64,000 nucleotides of DNA. Origin: JAFAHD01 sp963772515 (GTDB lineage Bacteria; Vulcanimicrobiota; Vulcanimicrobiia; Eremiobacterales; Eremiobacteraceae). Location of the stretch: positions 283,112 to 347,111 of the forward strand of contig CAVYXC010000005.1 in NCBI GenBank assembly GCA_963772515.1, written 5' to 3'. Below the pieces are notes generated by a model that saw only the letters and a list, made by a program, of their open reading frames with translations, was not told the DNA's origin and ran no database searches. This document shows positions 35,998-44,864 of this stretch, in pieces (the first letter of the stretch is position 1; every line of letters begins with the position of its first letter). The position numbers and the translations under genes are program-made.

Positions 35998-38760
35998 CTA
36001 TTCGGCGGCGGTCGCCGCCAGTGTCGGTCGTGTATGGTGGCTTATCGCCGCAGCGTGCTCTAACGCCTGCTCGTCCTTTAGCCGGGCGCCGGCGCTCATC
36101 CGCTCCGCGAGTTCTTCTTTGTCGTAGATCTGCGTCAAAAGACGCATCAGGCGTTCGTATCCGTGCTGCTCGGTCCGCTGCCGCTTGTCGTTGCCGCTGT
36201 AGCGCGCTTCGGTGAAACCGACGAGCACGACTGCGCGCTCGTGATCGCCGACGAGGCCGGCGAGCACGGCGTGGTGTTCAAGCGCCGTGGTCATCCAGCG
36301 AGTTCCCGATTGTCTCAAGATCTTGAGCGCTTCGCGAAGCATCTCGCGCGCTTCGGCCAAATCGTCGACGGCCATCGCGTACGCGGCGAGATTGCACACC
36401 ACTAAGCCGAGCGGCGCCGCGGAAAGCCGTTCGAAGGCTTCCTTCGCTTGTCGCGCGGCACTGCGCGCGGCCTCGACATTGCCGACGGCGAATTCCAGCT
36501 CGCCGATGTTCAGCAGCGCGCTCGCATGGGCTTCGCTGCCCGGTCTCTCGCGGCGCGCGACATCCGTGAAACGCCGGCGCGCCATCTCGTGATCGCCACG
36601 CTGCAGATTCGATACGGCCCAATTGCGCAGCACATGGTTCGCGGCAGGCGCGGACAGACGTTCGGGGTCGGCATACGCCTCGGCGGACAGCGCGTCGGCT
36701 TCGTCAAAGCGTCCGGCATCGCGGTAGCAGCTGCCGAGACTGGAGAGCGCCCGGGCGATCTCGTTTGCATCGCCGCTCGCGCGGGCCAGTTCGACCGCGT
36801 CTTGTGCCGTCTTCTCCCGCTGGCCGAGCGGACGGCCGACCATCCACTCCAAACGGACGTAGTGGCGCAGCACGCGCGCTCTCGTCACCGAATCCGTTGT
36901 CGCGCTGACCAGCTTCACCGCCGGATCGAACCACCGAATAGCTTCCTGCGGGGTCGTGAGCAGGTCGGGCCACTCGAACTGAGCGAGCAGTCTCAGCCCA
37001 ACCTCGACGTCGTCGCCGCCGACGATCGTCCAGTCCAACGCCGCCCTGATGTTGTCGATCTCAGGAGCGATCGTCTGTTGCCATTGCACGTCTTCGAGCG
37101 ATTCCACAAGCGGGGCGAGCGCCCCGACGAAGTCTGCGTAGTAGCGGGCATGCTTCGCAGCGATGTTGCCGGCTTCGTTTGCCTCGATCAGCCGCTCTCG
37201 GCCGTAATCGCGAATCGTGTTGAGCATGCTATAGCGTTGATCGTCGCCGTGCGGCTCCACGGCGACCAAAGATTTCGAGAATAGCGCGGAGAGCAGGTCG
37301 AGAACCACCCACTCGTCCACGCCTTCGTCCAAACACACGGCCACAGCGGCTTGCAATGTCCACCCGCCCGCGAAAACTGACAGGCGCCTGAACGCGACGC
37401 GCTCCTGCTCGTCGAGCAGGTCGAAGCTCCAGTCGATCAGCGCGCGCAGCGTCTGCTGGCGCGGAAGGCGATTGCTGCCGCTCGAGGACAGCAGCCGAAA
37501 GCGTTCGTCGAGCTTGTCGGCAAGCTGTTTGACGCTCAGCACAGGCGTCTTCGCCGCCGCCAACTCGAGCGCGAGCGGAATCCCGTCCAGGCGCCGGCAG
37601 ATGTGCGTGACGATTGCGGCGTTCGCGTCGGTCAGCGAAAAACGCGTCGATGCGGCGTTCGCGCGATCGACGAACAGCTTGACCGAGCTGAAGCTAAGAG
37701 CTTCCGTCGCGCTCTCAGTTCCCTCCGGCGGAGCCGCGAGGGTGCCCACGTTGTGCACGGTCTCGCCGACGACGCCGAGCGCTTGACGCGACGTGACGAC
37801 GATGCTGATGTTCGGACATGTGCGAACGATCGAGTCGATCAGCTTCTCGGTCGCCGCCAAGACGTGCTCGCAGCCGTCGAAGAGCAACAGCATGTGTTTA
37901 GCGCGGATGGCGGCGATGATCGCCTCGCTGACGCTTTGGTCCGCGCCCGCGCGCACTGACAGAATCGACGCCGCTTCATCGGCCACAGATTCGGCGCTCG
38001 TCGTCAGCGACAGGTCGATAAACCGGACGCCGTCGGGGAAACGCGCCAGCGAATCCGCCGCGAGCTGCAGCGCCAAACGCGTCTTGCCGACGCCGCCGGT
38101 GCCGACGAGCGAAAGAAGCCGCGTCGTCTCGAGCTGCTCGTGAAGGCGCTCGAGCTCGTCTTGGCGGCCGATGAACGCGGTGAGCTGCAACGGAAGGTTA
38201 TTGGGAAATTCTTCGAGCGATCGCAGCGGCGGAAATTGATCGCGCAGATCCGGAGCGATCAATTGGTAAACGTTCTCGACGCCTTCCAGATCTTTGAGCC
38301 TGTGCTGTCCGAGATACGAGAGTTTCGTGCCCGCCGGGAGGTCGCCCGTGGTCAGGTTCGCGGCGGCCCCCGAGAGCAGTATTTGTCCGCCGTGCGCGAC
38401 GCCGAGCAGCCGCGCCACTTTGTTGAGCGGCCGCCCGAAGTAATCTCCGTCGCGCTCCTCCACCTGGCCGGCGTGGATCGCCATGCGCACGTCCAGCCCG
38501 TCGACGGCGCTCCAATCTTCGGCCGACAGGATTCGCTGAGCGTCGAGCGCCGCGGCGATGGCGTCCGACGCCGTCGAGAACGCCGCGCAGAACTGATCGC
38601 CCATGGTCTTGAAAACGCGACCGCGGGACCGCGTGATCGCCGCGTTCATGAGCTCGTCGTGGCGGCGCACCGCAGTGGCCATAGCAGCGCGGTCGCGTTC
38701 CCAACGCGTCGTGCTCCCCTGGATGTCGGTGAACAACAAGATGACGGTGGCAGTATCCAC
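35998..38760 (-). CDS. Adenylate/guanylate cyclase domain - STAND ATPase - TPR regulator
   Basis: About 920 residues from GTG 38760. Residues 1-165 form a class III nucleotidyl cyclase: metal-binding ILLFTDIQGSTTRWE, FKTMGDQFCAAF and the GIHxG-like MAIHAGQVEERDGDYFGRP with N/R in LNKVARLLG. Next is an NB-ARC/STAND ATPase (Walker A in LVGTGGVGKTRLALQ, Walker B in MLLLFDGCEHV, VVTSRQALG sensor, GIPLALELAA) and finally helical repeats of TPR type to the C-terminus. No DNA-binding domain follows, so output is probably cyclic-nucleotide synthesis or protein contacts. GTG 38850 upstream is possible, but starting at 38760 puts the cyclase strand directly at the N-terminus and leaves a promoter gap to the divergent gene. 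Confidence 0.9.
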   Translation of the reverse strand: MDTATVILLFTDIQGSTTRWERDRAAMATAVRRHDELMNAAITRSRGRVFKTMGDQFCAAFSTASDAIAAALDAQRILSAEDWSAVDGLDVRMAIHAGQVEERDGDYFGRPLNKVARLLGVAHGGQILLSGAAANLTTGDLPAGTKLSYLGQHRLKDLEGVENVYQLIAPDLRDQFPPLRSLEEFPNNLPLQLTAFIGRQDELERLHEQLETTRLLSLVGTGGVGKTRLALQLAADSLARFPDGVRFIDLSLTTSAESVADEAASILSVRAGADQSVSEAIIAAIRAKHMLLLFDGCEHVLAATEKLIDSIVRTCPNISIVVTSRQALGVVGETVHNVGTLAAPPEGTESATEALSFSSVKLFVDRANAASTRFSLTDANAAIVTHICRRLDGIPLALELAAAKTPVLSVKQLADKLDERFRLLSSSGSNRLPRQQTLRALIDWSFDLLDEQERVAFRRLSVFAGGWTLQAAVAVCLDEGVDEWVVLDLLSALFSKSLVAVEPHGDDQRYSMLNTIRDYGRERLIEANEAGNIAAKHARYYADFVGALAPLVESLEDVQWQQTIAPEIDNIRAALDWTIVGGDDVEVGLRLLAQFEWPDLLTTPQEAIRWFDPAVKLVSATTDSVTRARVLRHYVRLEWMVGRPLGQREKTAQDAVELARASGDANEIARALSSLGSCYRDAGRFDEADALSAEAYADPERLSAPAANHVLRNWAVSNLQRGDHEMARRRFTDVARRERPGSEAHASALLNIGELEFAVGNVEAARSAARQAKEAFERLSAAPLGLVVCNLAAYAMAVDDLAEAREMLREALKILRQSGTRWMTTALEHHAVLAGLVGDHERAVVLVGFTEARYSGNDKRQRTEQHGYERLMRLLTQIYDKEELAERMSAGARLKDEQALEHAAAISHHTRPTLAATAAE

Positions 38761-38861
38761 TGTGATACGTACGTTCGCCCTGCAGGCCGGTAAATCCGCG
38801 CGGCGTGAAGCTGCGGGTATAGCCGCGTGCTTGAGGGAAATGCGCGCCACGGAGGGACACG

Positions 38862-39398
38862 ATGAGATCAGCGTTGCTGCTTGCTATCACGCTCGCGTTT
38901 TTCATGCCGGCGATTTGCCGCGCCAACCCCTCACCGAACGCCGCGCCGGTCGCGGCCCAAGTGAAGGTTTCGCGCTGCGATGCCCAATTCAATTACGGCC
39001 AAGGGGGCGGACCGGCATCGAGCTATGTCGGTTATAGCGACGGCTACTATCCGAGCACGCCGTACTACTGGGACGATCCGTTCGGGCTTGCGTACTACCA
39101 ACCGCCGGCAAGCTCGCCGTCGCGATTATTCATCGACTTTACGAACGTTTCGCCCAAACCGATGAAGGCGATCGTCTTCGGACTCGTCGTCGTCGACATC
39201 CTCATCGCTGAGGTGCGCGACCAGGGCACCTTTACTCCGGGCGCTGAGATCAAGCGGCGTTATGGCATCCATCCGCCCACCACCCCGCAGGTGAAGCCGC
39301 AGTGCGTCGCCCTTAAGATCGAATACGCGGACGGAACTTCATGGACGCTCAAGCCGATGCCGACAGCCGAGAACGGCATATACGTGAAGCACCACTAG
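38862..39398 (+). CDS. Exported protein of unknown function
   Basis: A 178-residue exported protein. Signal peptide RSALLLAITLAFFMPAICRA, an aromatic stretch (SSYVGYSDGYYPSTPYYWDD) and a beta domain (LFIDFTNVSPKPMKAIVFGL, GTFTPGAEIKRRYGIHPPTT, CVALKIEYADGTSW). GGAGG with proper spacing stands before ATG 38862. Divergent from the cyclase-STAND gene. The C-terminal part resembles small immunoglobulin-like secreted domains; no family was assigned. Confidence 0.7.
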   Translation: MRSALLLAITLAFFMPAICRANPSPNAAPVAAQVKVSRCDAQFNYGQGGGPASSYVGYSDGYYPSTPYYWDDPFGLAYYQPPASSPSRLFIDFTNVSPKPMKAIVFGLVVVDILIAEVRDQGTFTPGAEIKRRYGIHPPTTPQVKPQCVALKIEYADGTSWTLKPMPTAENGIYVKHH

Positions 39399-39543
39399 CA
39401 GGAATTCGCCGCTAGGCCGGACTGAATAGCGCTGCGACGCGACACAGCGTTCCCTGCACGAGAGCAGCCGTCAACCCCGACGGCTCAGGCGTTTCCCAAA
39501 CGGCCCCTCGGCGGTGGTCCACTCAACAATGGGAGATTCTGTC

Positions 39544-40194
39544 ATGTCCAACACGACCCCCAACATCTCGGCCGCCGACCTTGCCAAAAGCGCGGTCGTC
39601 GTCATCGATCTCGCCAACGACTTCGTCTATCCAGGCGGCACGATCGCGGACGCCGGCGGACCCGACTACCAAAAACTCGCGCAAGGCATCATCCCCAAGC
39701 TCTCGAGTCTGCTTGACGCGGCGCGCAGCGCGGGTGTCACGGTGATCTACACCACCGACGCACACACGCCGGACGACTTCGAGCTGCGCAAATGGCCGCC
39801 GCATGCGATGGCCGGCACAAAGCAAGCGGAGATCGTCGCCGAACTCGCCCCCAAGCCGGGCGACGTCGTGCTCGGCAAGCAGACGTACAGTCCCTTCTGC
39901 AGCAGCGCGATCGACGATGTGCTGCGCGAGCGGGGCATCACGCGGCTGTACATCACTGGTCTTCACACCGACTGCTGCGCGCGCCATACATCGGGCGATG
40001 CCTTCCAACGCGGCTACGATCTCGTGTGGGTCACCGACGTGCTCACGGCATTCACCGACGACGCGCACGCGAACGGCCTCGAGTACTTCAAGGCGTGGTA
40101 CGCGACGGATCCGGATCGCCAACTGAGGACAGTGGACCAAGTGCTCGCCGATTGGAGCGCTGCTCGACAGCCGGCGACGGTCGGTCCGAGGTGA
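39544..40194 (+). CDS. Nicotinamidase-like isochorismatase-family hydrolase
   Basis: A 216-residue cysteine hydrolase. The triad is D22 (VVVIDLANDF), K112 (LGKQTYSPF) and C145 (GLHTDCCARHT). Metal ligands of nicotinamidases are also present: D72 and H74 in TTDAHTPDDF and H87 in WPPHAMAGT. This favours nicotinamidase or pyrazinamidase activity (nicotinamide to nicotinate, NAD salvage) over plain isochorismatase. ATG 39544 with GGGAG upstream is used; 39514 and 39529 are also in frame. Followed by a VOC-family gene 30 bp later, likely the same transcript. Confidence 0.85.
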   Translation: MSNTTPNISAADLAKSAVVVIDLANDFVYPGGTIADAGGPDYQKLAQGIIPKLSSLLDAARSAGVTVIYTTDAHTPDDFELRKWPPHAMAGTKQAEIVAELAPKPGDVVLGKQTYSPFCSSAIDDVLRERGITRLYITGLHTDCCARHTSGDAFQRGYDLVWVTDVLTAFTDDAHANGLEYFKAWYATDPDRQLRTVDQVLADWSAARQPATVGPR

Positions 40195-40224
40195 ACCGCT
40201 CCTACTTGAAAGGAAACTAACGCG

Positions 40225-40605
40225 ATGGCGACGGCAAGCAAGATCGGGATCCGGGGCATCGATACGACATCATACCTGGTCAAGGACGTCGACCGGGCCA
40301 CGAAGTTCTATACCGACCTGTTGGGCTTTGCTCCGACGTTGGAGTACCCTCCGGTCGGCGTGGAGTGGACGTTCCCGACGGGCGAGACGTTCAGCATCGT
40401 CAAGCCGCCGAACGCACCGTGGGAAAAGCTCGGCGGAGTGCACTTCGGAGTCGAGGACATCAACGCTGCCGTCGCCGCGTGCAGGGCGAGCGGGATCGCG
40501 TTCGAGGACGATGCGAAGGTCTATGAGACGCCCGGCTGCTTCCTGGCATTCGCTCTCGATAGCGAGGGCAACGAGTTCATCCTTCATCAATTGAAGCCGC
40601 GTTAA
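40225..40605 (+). CDS. VOC (glyoxalase-like) family protein
   Basis: A 126-residue protein of two beta-alpha-beta-beta-beta modules: TTSYLVKDVDRATKFYTDLL, GVEWTFPTGETFSIVKPP, GGVHFGVEDINAAVAACRAS and FLAFALDSEGNEFILHQL. Glyoxalase, dioxygenase and resistance proteins share this fold; too generic to choose. AAAGGAAA lies upstream of ATG 40225. A terminator-like hairpin covers its stop. Confidence 0.85.
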   Translation: MATASKIGIRGIDTTSYLVKDVDRATKFYTDLLGFAPTLEYPPVGVEWTFPTGETFSIVKPPNAPWEKLGGVHFGVEDINAAVAACRASGIAFEDDAKVYETPGCFLAFALDSEGNEFILHQLKPR

Positions 40606-40617
40606 CGGCGCGGCTTC
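40593..40617. terminator. Hairpin at the end of the VOC gene
   Basis: Arms 40593-40601 and 40609-40617 form a perfect 9-bp GC-rich stem with a seven-base loop that contains the TAA stop of the VOC gene. There is no long T-run after it, so it may be a weak terminator. Confidence 0.45.
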
Positions 40618-40626
40618 TGCGCGCAG

Positions 40627-41250
40627 GTGCCGCTGCAAAACCGGGTCACGCCGTTCGGCGAGATCGTCGCAATTCCGGAACGCGGCCTCATGATGGGCAA
40701 CCGTGGGATCTTGCACGACGACGAGCGGCGTATCATGCGGCCGTGGCAGGTGCGCCGCTGGATCGCGTGCGTCCTCGAGTTCCGTGGACGCTACCGGAAG
40801 GTCATGCAGCCTCACCGATATACAGAATTGTTCTTCCTCGACGAGGCGACGGCGTTCGCCGCCGGCCATCGCCCGTGTGCCGAATGCCGGCACGCCGATT
40901 ACCGGCGCTTCCGCGATCTTTGGGTCGCCTGCCACGGCGAGCCGGCGAACGCGGATCTGATGGATGCGCAACTGCATCGCGAGCGCCTCGATGGACGGCG
41001 CACCAAGCGCGTGTACCGAGCGGACGTCGCCGATCTGCCAGATGGAGCCTACATCGCCGCCGATGACCACGCGTGGCTCGTATGGGGCAACTCGCTGTTC
41101 GCGTGGTCGGCGCTTGGGTATACCCAGCGTCGCGCGCGCCCGGCGCATCGCGACGTCGACGTGCTGACACCGCGATCGGCCGTCGCGGTACTAGCAGCCG
41201 GATATCGCACGGCCGTCCATCCCAGCGCCGAGCAAAGGAGTCGCCGATGA
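40627..41250 (+). CDS. Conserved protein of unknown function with a CxxC motif
   Basis: A 207-residue protein. NRVTPFGEIVAIPERGLMMG, NRGILHDD, QVRRWIACVLEFRGRYRKVM, RYTELFFLDEATAFAAGHRP and CAECRHADYRRFRDLW are segments that recur in an uncharacterised family of proteobacteria and other groups, as far as I recall. CAEC could bind zinc or be redox active. GTG start at 40627, 21 bases after the VOC stop, and its own stop overlaps the next gene's ATG (ATGA). No function can be stated. Confidence 0.65.
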   Translation: MPLQNRVTPFGEIVAIPERGLMMGNRGILHDDERRIMRPWQVRRWIACVLEFRGRYRKVMQPHRYTELFFLDEATAFAAGHRPCAECRHADYRRFRDLWVACHGEPANADLMDAQLHRERLDGRRTKRVYRADVADLPDGAYIAADDHAWLVWGNSLFAWSALGYTQRRARPAHRDVDVLTPRSAVAVLAAGYRTAVHPSAEQRSRR

Positions 41251-41577
41251 AGACATACACGCGCCGGAACATGTTGGGCGTCATCGGAGCCGCAAGTGTC
41301 GGCGCGCTGCTCGCGAAGCCGGCACCGGGCGGCGCGGCCCAGCCGTATTACGCACGGCGTCTCTATCTATAGAGATGGCGCGTTACGGGCGAGCCCAGTC
41401 AAATCGCCCGGCGCTCGTTACGCCGCATACGATATCCATGCCGCGCACGGCGCGGCCCCAGTGCGGCTCGGCACGCGCGACTTAGGAAGCTTTCTCAGCG
41501 GCGGGCTGGATGACGTGGCCATCTATCCGCGCGTGCTCAGCGCCGCTGAGGTGCTCGACAATTACAGGGGCGCCTGA
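41247..41577 (+). pseudogene. Remnant of a Tat-signal LamG-domain protein
   Basis: ATG 41247 opens a 41-residue frame with a twin-arginine-like signal (KTYTRRNMLGVIGAASVGAL) that stops at 41372. Directly after, another frame encodes the last part of a LamG/concanavalin-like domain: SIYRDGALRASP, PVRLGTRDLGSFLSGGLDDV and AIYPRVLSAAEVLDNYRGA, ending at 41577. The middle of the LamG domain is missing and the two pieces are in different frames, so an internal deletion has occurred. The gene overlaps the previous one as ATGA. Confidence 0.65.
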
Positions 41578-41601
41578 CACGCGGACCAAACCCACTGAGT
41601 C

Positions 41602-41904
41602 GTGGACGTCTATCTTGGCGTAGGCCTGGGGATTGCTGCAGGCTATGTGATAGCTCGCTGGTTCGTCGGGCGCGACGCGTCGCGACGCGGCGCGCAGATC
41701 GAGCGCTGGTTCGTCATCGCGCTGGCCGTGACGACCGCCGTCGTCCTCGTCGTGATGTTCTTGCAGACGCAGCTCCCGCCAGGATTGCTGCGCACCAGCT
41801 TGCGTGGGCTCATGATCTTCATGTGCTGTTCCGTGTTCACCGCGGCTGTCAGCAGTTTTCTCATGTACGCGAAGGCTGACGCGTCGCGCGGCCGTTGGAA
41901 CTAG
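41602..41904 (+). CDS. Small membrane protein of unknown function
   Basis: A 100-residue protein with three predicted helices (DVYLGVGLGIAAGYVIARWF, FVIALAVTTAVVLVVMFLQ and LMIFMCCSVFTAAVSSFLM). GTG start without an obvious ribosome site. Its TAG stop overlaps the stop of the convergent sensor gene by four bases (41901-41904). No family recognised. Confidence 0.5.
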   Translation: MDVYLGVGLGIAAGYVIARWFVGRDASRRGAQIERWFVIALAVTTAVVLVVMFLQTQLPPGLLRTSLRGLMIFMCCSVFTAAVSSFLMYAKADASRGRWN

Positions 41905-44309
41905 CTCTCGCGACTCACCGGTAGGGTCACGCTGATCTTCGTGCCTTGTTCGTCGACGCGCTCGACTCGCACGTCGCTGGCCAACGAGTCGACGAGGAAC
42001 AGGCCGCGCCCGTTCTCCGTCAGGTGATCGTCCGGCAGTCTGGGCGAGAAAGGCGATAATCCTGGGCCGGAATCGGAGATCGTCAGCACGGGCTCGCGCG
42101 CCGTCCAGTCGATCTCGATGGTGACCAGACCGGGCGCGTGTTCGACTGTGTTCGCGAGAAGTTCGCCCACGATATGCTCGGCGCCGGATAGGTCGTCGGA
42201 CGACCGGCTGTGGCTGCGGATAAAGCCCATGAGCTCGTGGCGCGACATGCGCGCCAAGTATGCGTCGCCTGAGTGGAATGCCCACGTCTTATGCAAGGTC
42301 GTTCCGTCGGAGCTCGCGTTGGCCAGCCCCGGCGCGAGCTGCAGCACGACGATCACGGCATCGTCGTTTGATTTCTCCGAACCCATGACCGCGCGCTGGA
42401 CCGCGACCGCTGGATTCGGCACGGTGTTGTTGCCCACCAATCCGGTCGCGGCGCGCCGCAGGGCCGACTCGGCCGCCTCGATATCGCGCTTGAATTCGGT
42501 GATTCCGTCGGTATAGAAGATGATTACTGCGTCGCGTTCCAAGCGCACGCCGTGATTTTGCAGATCGAGTGGACCGACGCCCAGCGGGAGTCCGCCGACG
42601 GGAAGCGATTGCGCGGGAATCGTCGGTGCCGCGATGATGGGCGACGGATGGCCGGCGCTGGCATAGCGCATGTGGCCGAGATCCGGATCGACGATCGCCA
42701 CGAGCGCGGTCGCCATCGTCGCGTCGCGCACCTGCATCATCCGGTTGACCTTGGCGAGCATGGTCGCCGGGTCGGCGCCATCTAACGCCAGCGTGAAGAT
42801 CGCGTGTTTGATCCGCCCGGCCATGACGGCCGCGCGCACACCGTGCCCAACGACGTCGCCGATCGAAACGACGATATTCCCGTCCGCCAACTCGAACGCG
42901 TCGTACCAATCGCCGCCCACGAGAGCCTGGCTTTCTGCGGGCATATATAACGCATCAAAGCGCAGGTCCGGGCGCACCGGCAGTCTGCCGGGCAAGAACG
43001 CCGACTGCAAGGTTTCCGCAACGCGCGTCGTCTGTTGCAAGGCGCGCTTTTGGTCGTCGATATCCGTGTTCGTGCCATACCATCGCGTCACAGCGCGGGC
43101 GGCATCGCGCAGCGGTTCGGCGCGGATGAGGAACCAATGGAACGTCGTGTCGGCGCGGCGGATGCGCGCCTCGAGATCGAATGGCTCGCCGGCCGCCATC
43201 CACCGGGGCCAGTCTTCGACGAGTCGCCGCAAGTCGTCCGGATGATATGTCTGCTGCCAGCCTGAGCCAAGCGCTTCGGCGTGCGTCTGGCCTGTGTACT
43301 CGTACCAACGTTGGTTGAACCACTCGACCGAGCCGGCCTTGTCCGCGGTCCATATCATCTGCGGCACGATCTCGGCGACGATCGCAAAGCGTTGCTCGGC
43401 CTCTTTGAGCTGGAGCCCGGCGAGCCGGCGTTCGGCGGCGACGGCACCGAGCACGAGGCCGGTCACGCCGAGCACCGCCATGAACGTCACCAACAATAGG
43501 AGGCGATGATCGAAAGTACCGGTCGTGAACGGGCCAAGTCCGCGGATCGTTCCGATGATGGCGATCGTCGATATCACGACGATGGCGAGCGCTGTCGTGC
43601 GCTGGCGAAAGCGCAACGCGCTCCAGATGATCAATGGGAACGGCGAGAACGAGAGCGGCAGCCTCGTCAGGAACTGGAGCGATCCGGCTGTGAGGAGTGC
43701 CGCCCCGAAGGCGGCGTGCTCGAAGATTCTTGCCGGCTTGAGCTCGAGCGGATATCTGATGGTCGCCCATGTGAGGATGAGCGGGGCGACGAGCAGCACG
43801 CCCATCGTGTCGCCCATCCACCATAGCCACCACACAGATCCGAAACTGGACCACGGCACGATGCCGGCAAACGCCAGGTTCAAAACGCCGTTCGTCGCAG
43901 TGACCGTCATCGCCAACGCGGATCCGAACAGCACAAGCGAGACCACATCGCGCACGCGCTCGAGCGCGGTGTCGAAGCTGGCAAACCGGCGCAGAAGATA
44001 GGCGCCGAGAAGCGGCCCAAGCGTATTGCCGACGGCGATCAACGCGGCCGTAAGTATCGGCTCGTGAGTTATCGCGTTGGCCACGAATGCGCCGAGCCAG
44101 ACGCCCGGCCACACCCGATAGCCGAGCAATAACAGCGCCGCGACCGCGATGCCGGCCGGCGGCCACACCGCGGTGACTTGCTGTGTAGTGAACGCGAGCG
44201 CGAAACCGATCTTCGCGAATAGGACGTAGGTGGCCGCGATCGCGAGGATCGAGACGATCAGCAGCAGATCGATACGGCCCCGGCCGATATGGGGCGTCGC
44301 CTGGCTCAT
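41901..44309 (-). CDS. MASE1-PAS-SpoIIE phosphatase-HATPase fused sensor
   Basis: An 802-residue protein with an eight-helix MASE1 sensor (about 15-300: FTTQQVTAVWPPAGIAVAAL, LGPLLGAYLLRR), a PAS domain (about 315-420: PQMIWTADKAGSVEWFNQRW), a PP2C/SpoIIE phosphatase (about 460-660: LVGGDWYDAFELADGNIVVS, GDVVGHGVRAAVMAGRI) and a HATPase_c domain of the RsbW anti-sigma kinase type (about 680-800: GELLANTVEHAPG, ISDSGPGLSPF, ENGRGLFLVDSL). The metal-binding GGD and GDVxGHG motifs are intact. Such fusions of an RsbU-like phosphatase with an RsbW-like kinase act in partner-switching control of anti-anti-sigma factors. No sigma factor or STAS protein is nearby. Single gene on the - strand. Confidence 0.9.
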   Translation of the reverse strand: MSQATPHIGRGRIDLLLIVSILAIAATYVLFAKIGFALAFTTQQVTAVWPPAGIAVAALLLLGYRVWPGVWLGAFVANAITHEPILTAALIAVGNTLGPLLGAYLLRRFASFDTALERVRDVVSLVLFGSALAMTVTATNGVLNLAFAGIVPWSSFGSVWWLWWMGDTMGVLLVAPLILTWATIRYPLELKPARIFEHAAFGAALLTAGSLQFLTRLPLSFSPFPLIIWSALRFRQRTTALAIVVISTIAIIGTIRGLGPFTTGTFDHRLLLLVTFMAVLGVTGLVLGAVAAERRLAGLQLKEAEQRFAIVAEIVPQMIWTADKAGSVEWFNQRWYEYTGQTHAEALGSGWQQTYHPDDLRRLVEDWPRWMAAGEPFDLEARIRRADTTFHWFLIRAEPLRDAARAVTRWYGTNTDIDDQKRALQQTTRVAETLQSAFLPGRLPVRPDLRFDALYMPAESQALVGGDWYDAFELADGNIVVSIGDVVGHGVRAAVMAGRIKHAIFTLALDGADPATMLAKVNRMMQVRDATMATALVAIVDPDLGHMRYASAGHPSPIIAAPTIPAQSLPVGGLPLGVGPLDLQNHGVRLERDAVIIFYTDGITEFKRDIEAAESALRRAATGLVGNNTVPNPAVAVQRAVMGSEKSNDDAVIVVLQLAPGLANASSDGTTLHKTWAFHSGDAYLARMSRHELMGFIRSHSRSSDDLSGAEHIVGELLANTVEHAPGLVTIEIDWTAREPVLTISDSGPGLSPFSPRLPDDHLTENGRGLFLVDSLASDVRVERVDEQGTKISVTLPVSRES

Positions 44310-44428
44310 GCTGGCATCACCCCTCGGTGTAGGCGCGGGACCTAAGAGGTCCCGATGTATTCCGCGGCCCGAGGTGCATTACCCCGGCACGAGAGGGCTG
44401 GTGAGGGTCACATGTTACCGGTGAACGC

Positions 44429-44839
44429 CTAGCCTGAGAACTTGATGCCGGCCTTTTGGACTTCCTGATACGGCAGCAGCCACACCAATGACTCGTCATG
44501 CAGGTCGACGACCTGCACGCGATTGCCGAACGGGTCGACGAAATCGCAGCGAAAACCAGGGATCAGCTTGATCTTGTATTTCTTGATGAGCTTCTCGCGC
44601 ACTTCCGCAATTTGGTGCTCATCGCGCACCATGAGCCCGAAGTGGCGTGTGTGATCGGGTTGGACGTCATCGACTTCGAACATAGCGAGAAATTGATGTT
44701 CCCCGAGCTTGAAAAACGCGTCTCCCTCGCCTTCGTCCAGCTTCTTGAGGTTGAAAACGTCCTCGTAAAACCGGACGGCCTTCTTGACGTCGGTGACCGC
44801 GATCGCGATGTGGTTGATGCCATAGACGTGGACGCTCAT
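44429..44839 (-). CDS. VOC (glyoxalase-like) family protein
   Basis: A 136-residue VOC-fold protein: NHIAIAVTDVKKAVRFYEDV, FFKLGEHQFLAMFEVDDVQP, RHFGLMVRDEHQIAEVREKL, FRCDFVDPFGNRVQVVDLHD. Possible metal ligands are the first-strand H (GINHIA), H in HQFLA or HFGL and the terminal acidic residue. Divergent from the next gene with only about 25 bp between starts. Confidence 0.85.
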   Translation of the reverse strand: MSVHVYGINHIAIAVTDVKKAVRFYEDVFNLKKLDEGEGDAFFKLGEHQFLAMFEVDDVQPDHTRHFGLMVRDEHQIAEVREKLIKKYKIKLIPGFRCDFVDPFGNRVQVVDLHDESLVWLLPYQEVQKAGIKFSG

Positions 44840-44864
44840 GTACTCTGATTACCCCCGGAGACGA

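Noticed and set aside
44429..44839. Whether the VOC protein is a dedicated antibiotic-resistance enzyme
   Set aside because: The fold is generic and the ligand residues do not single out any resistance family.
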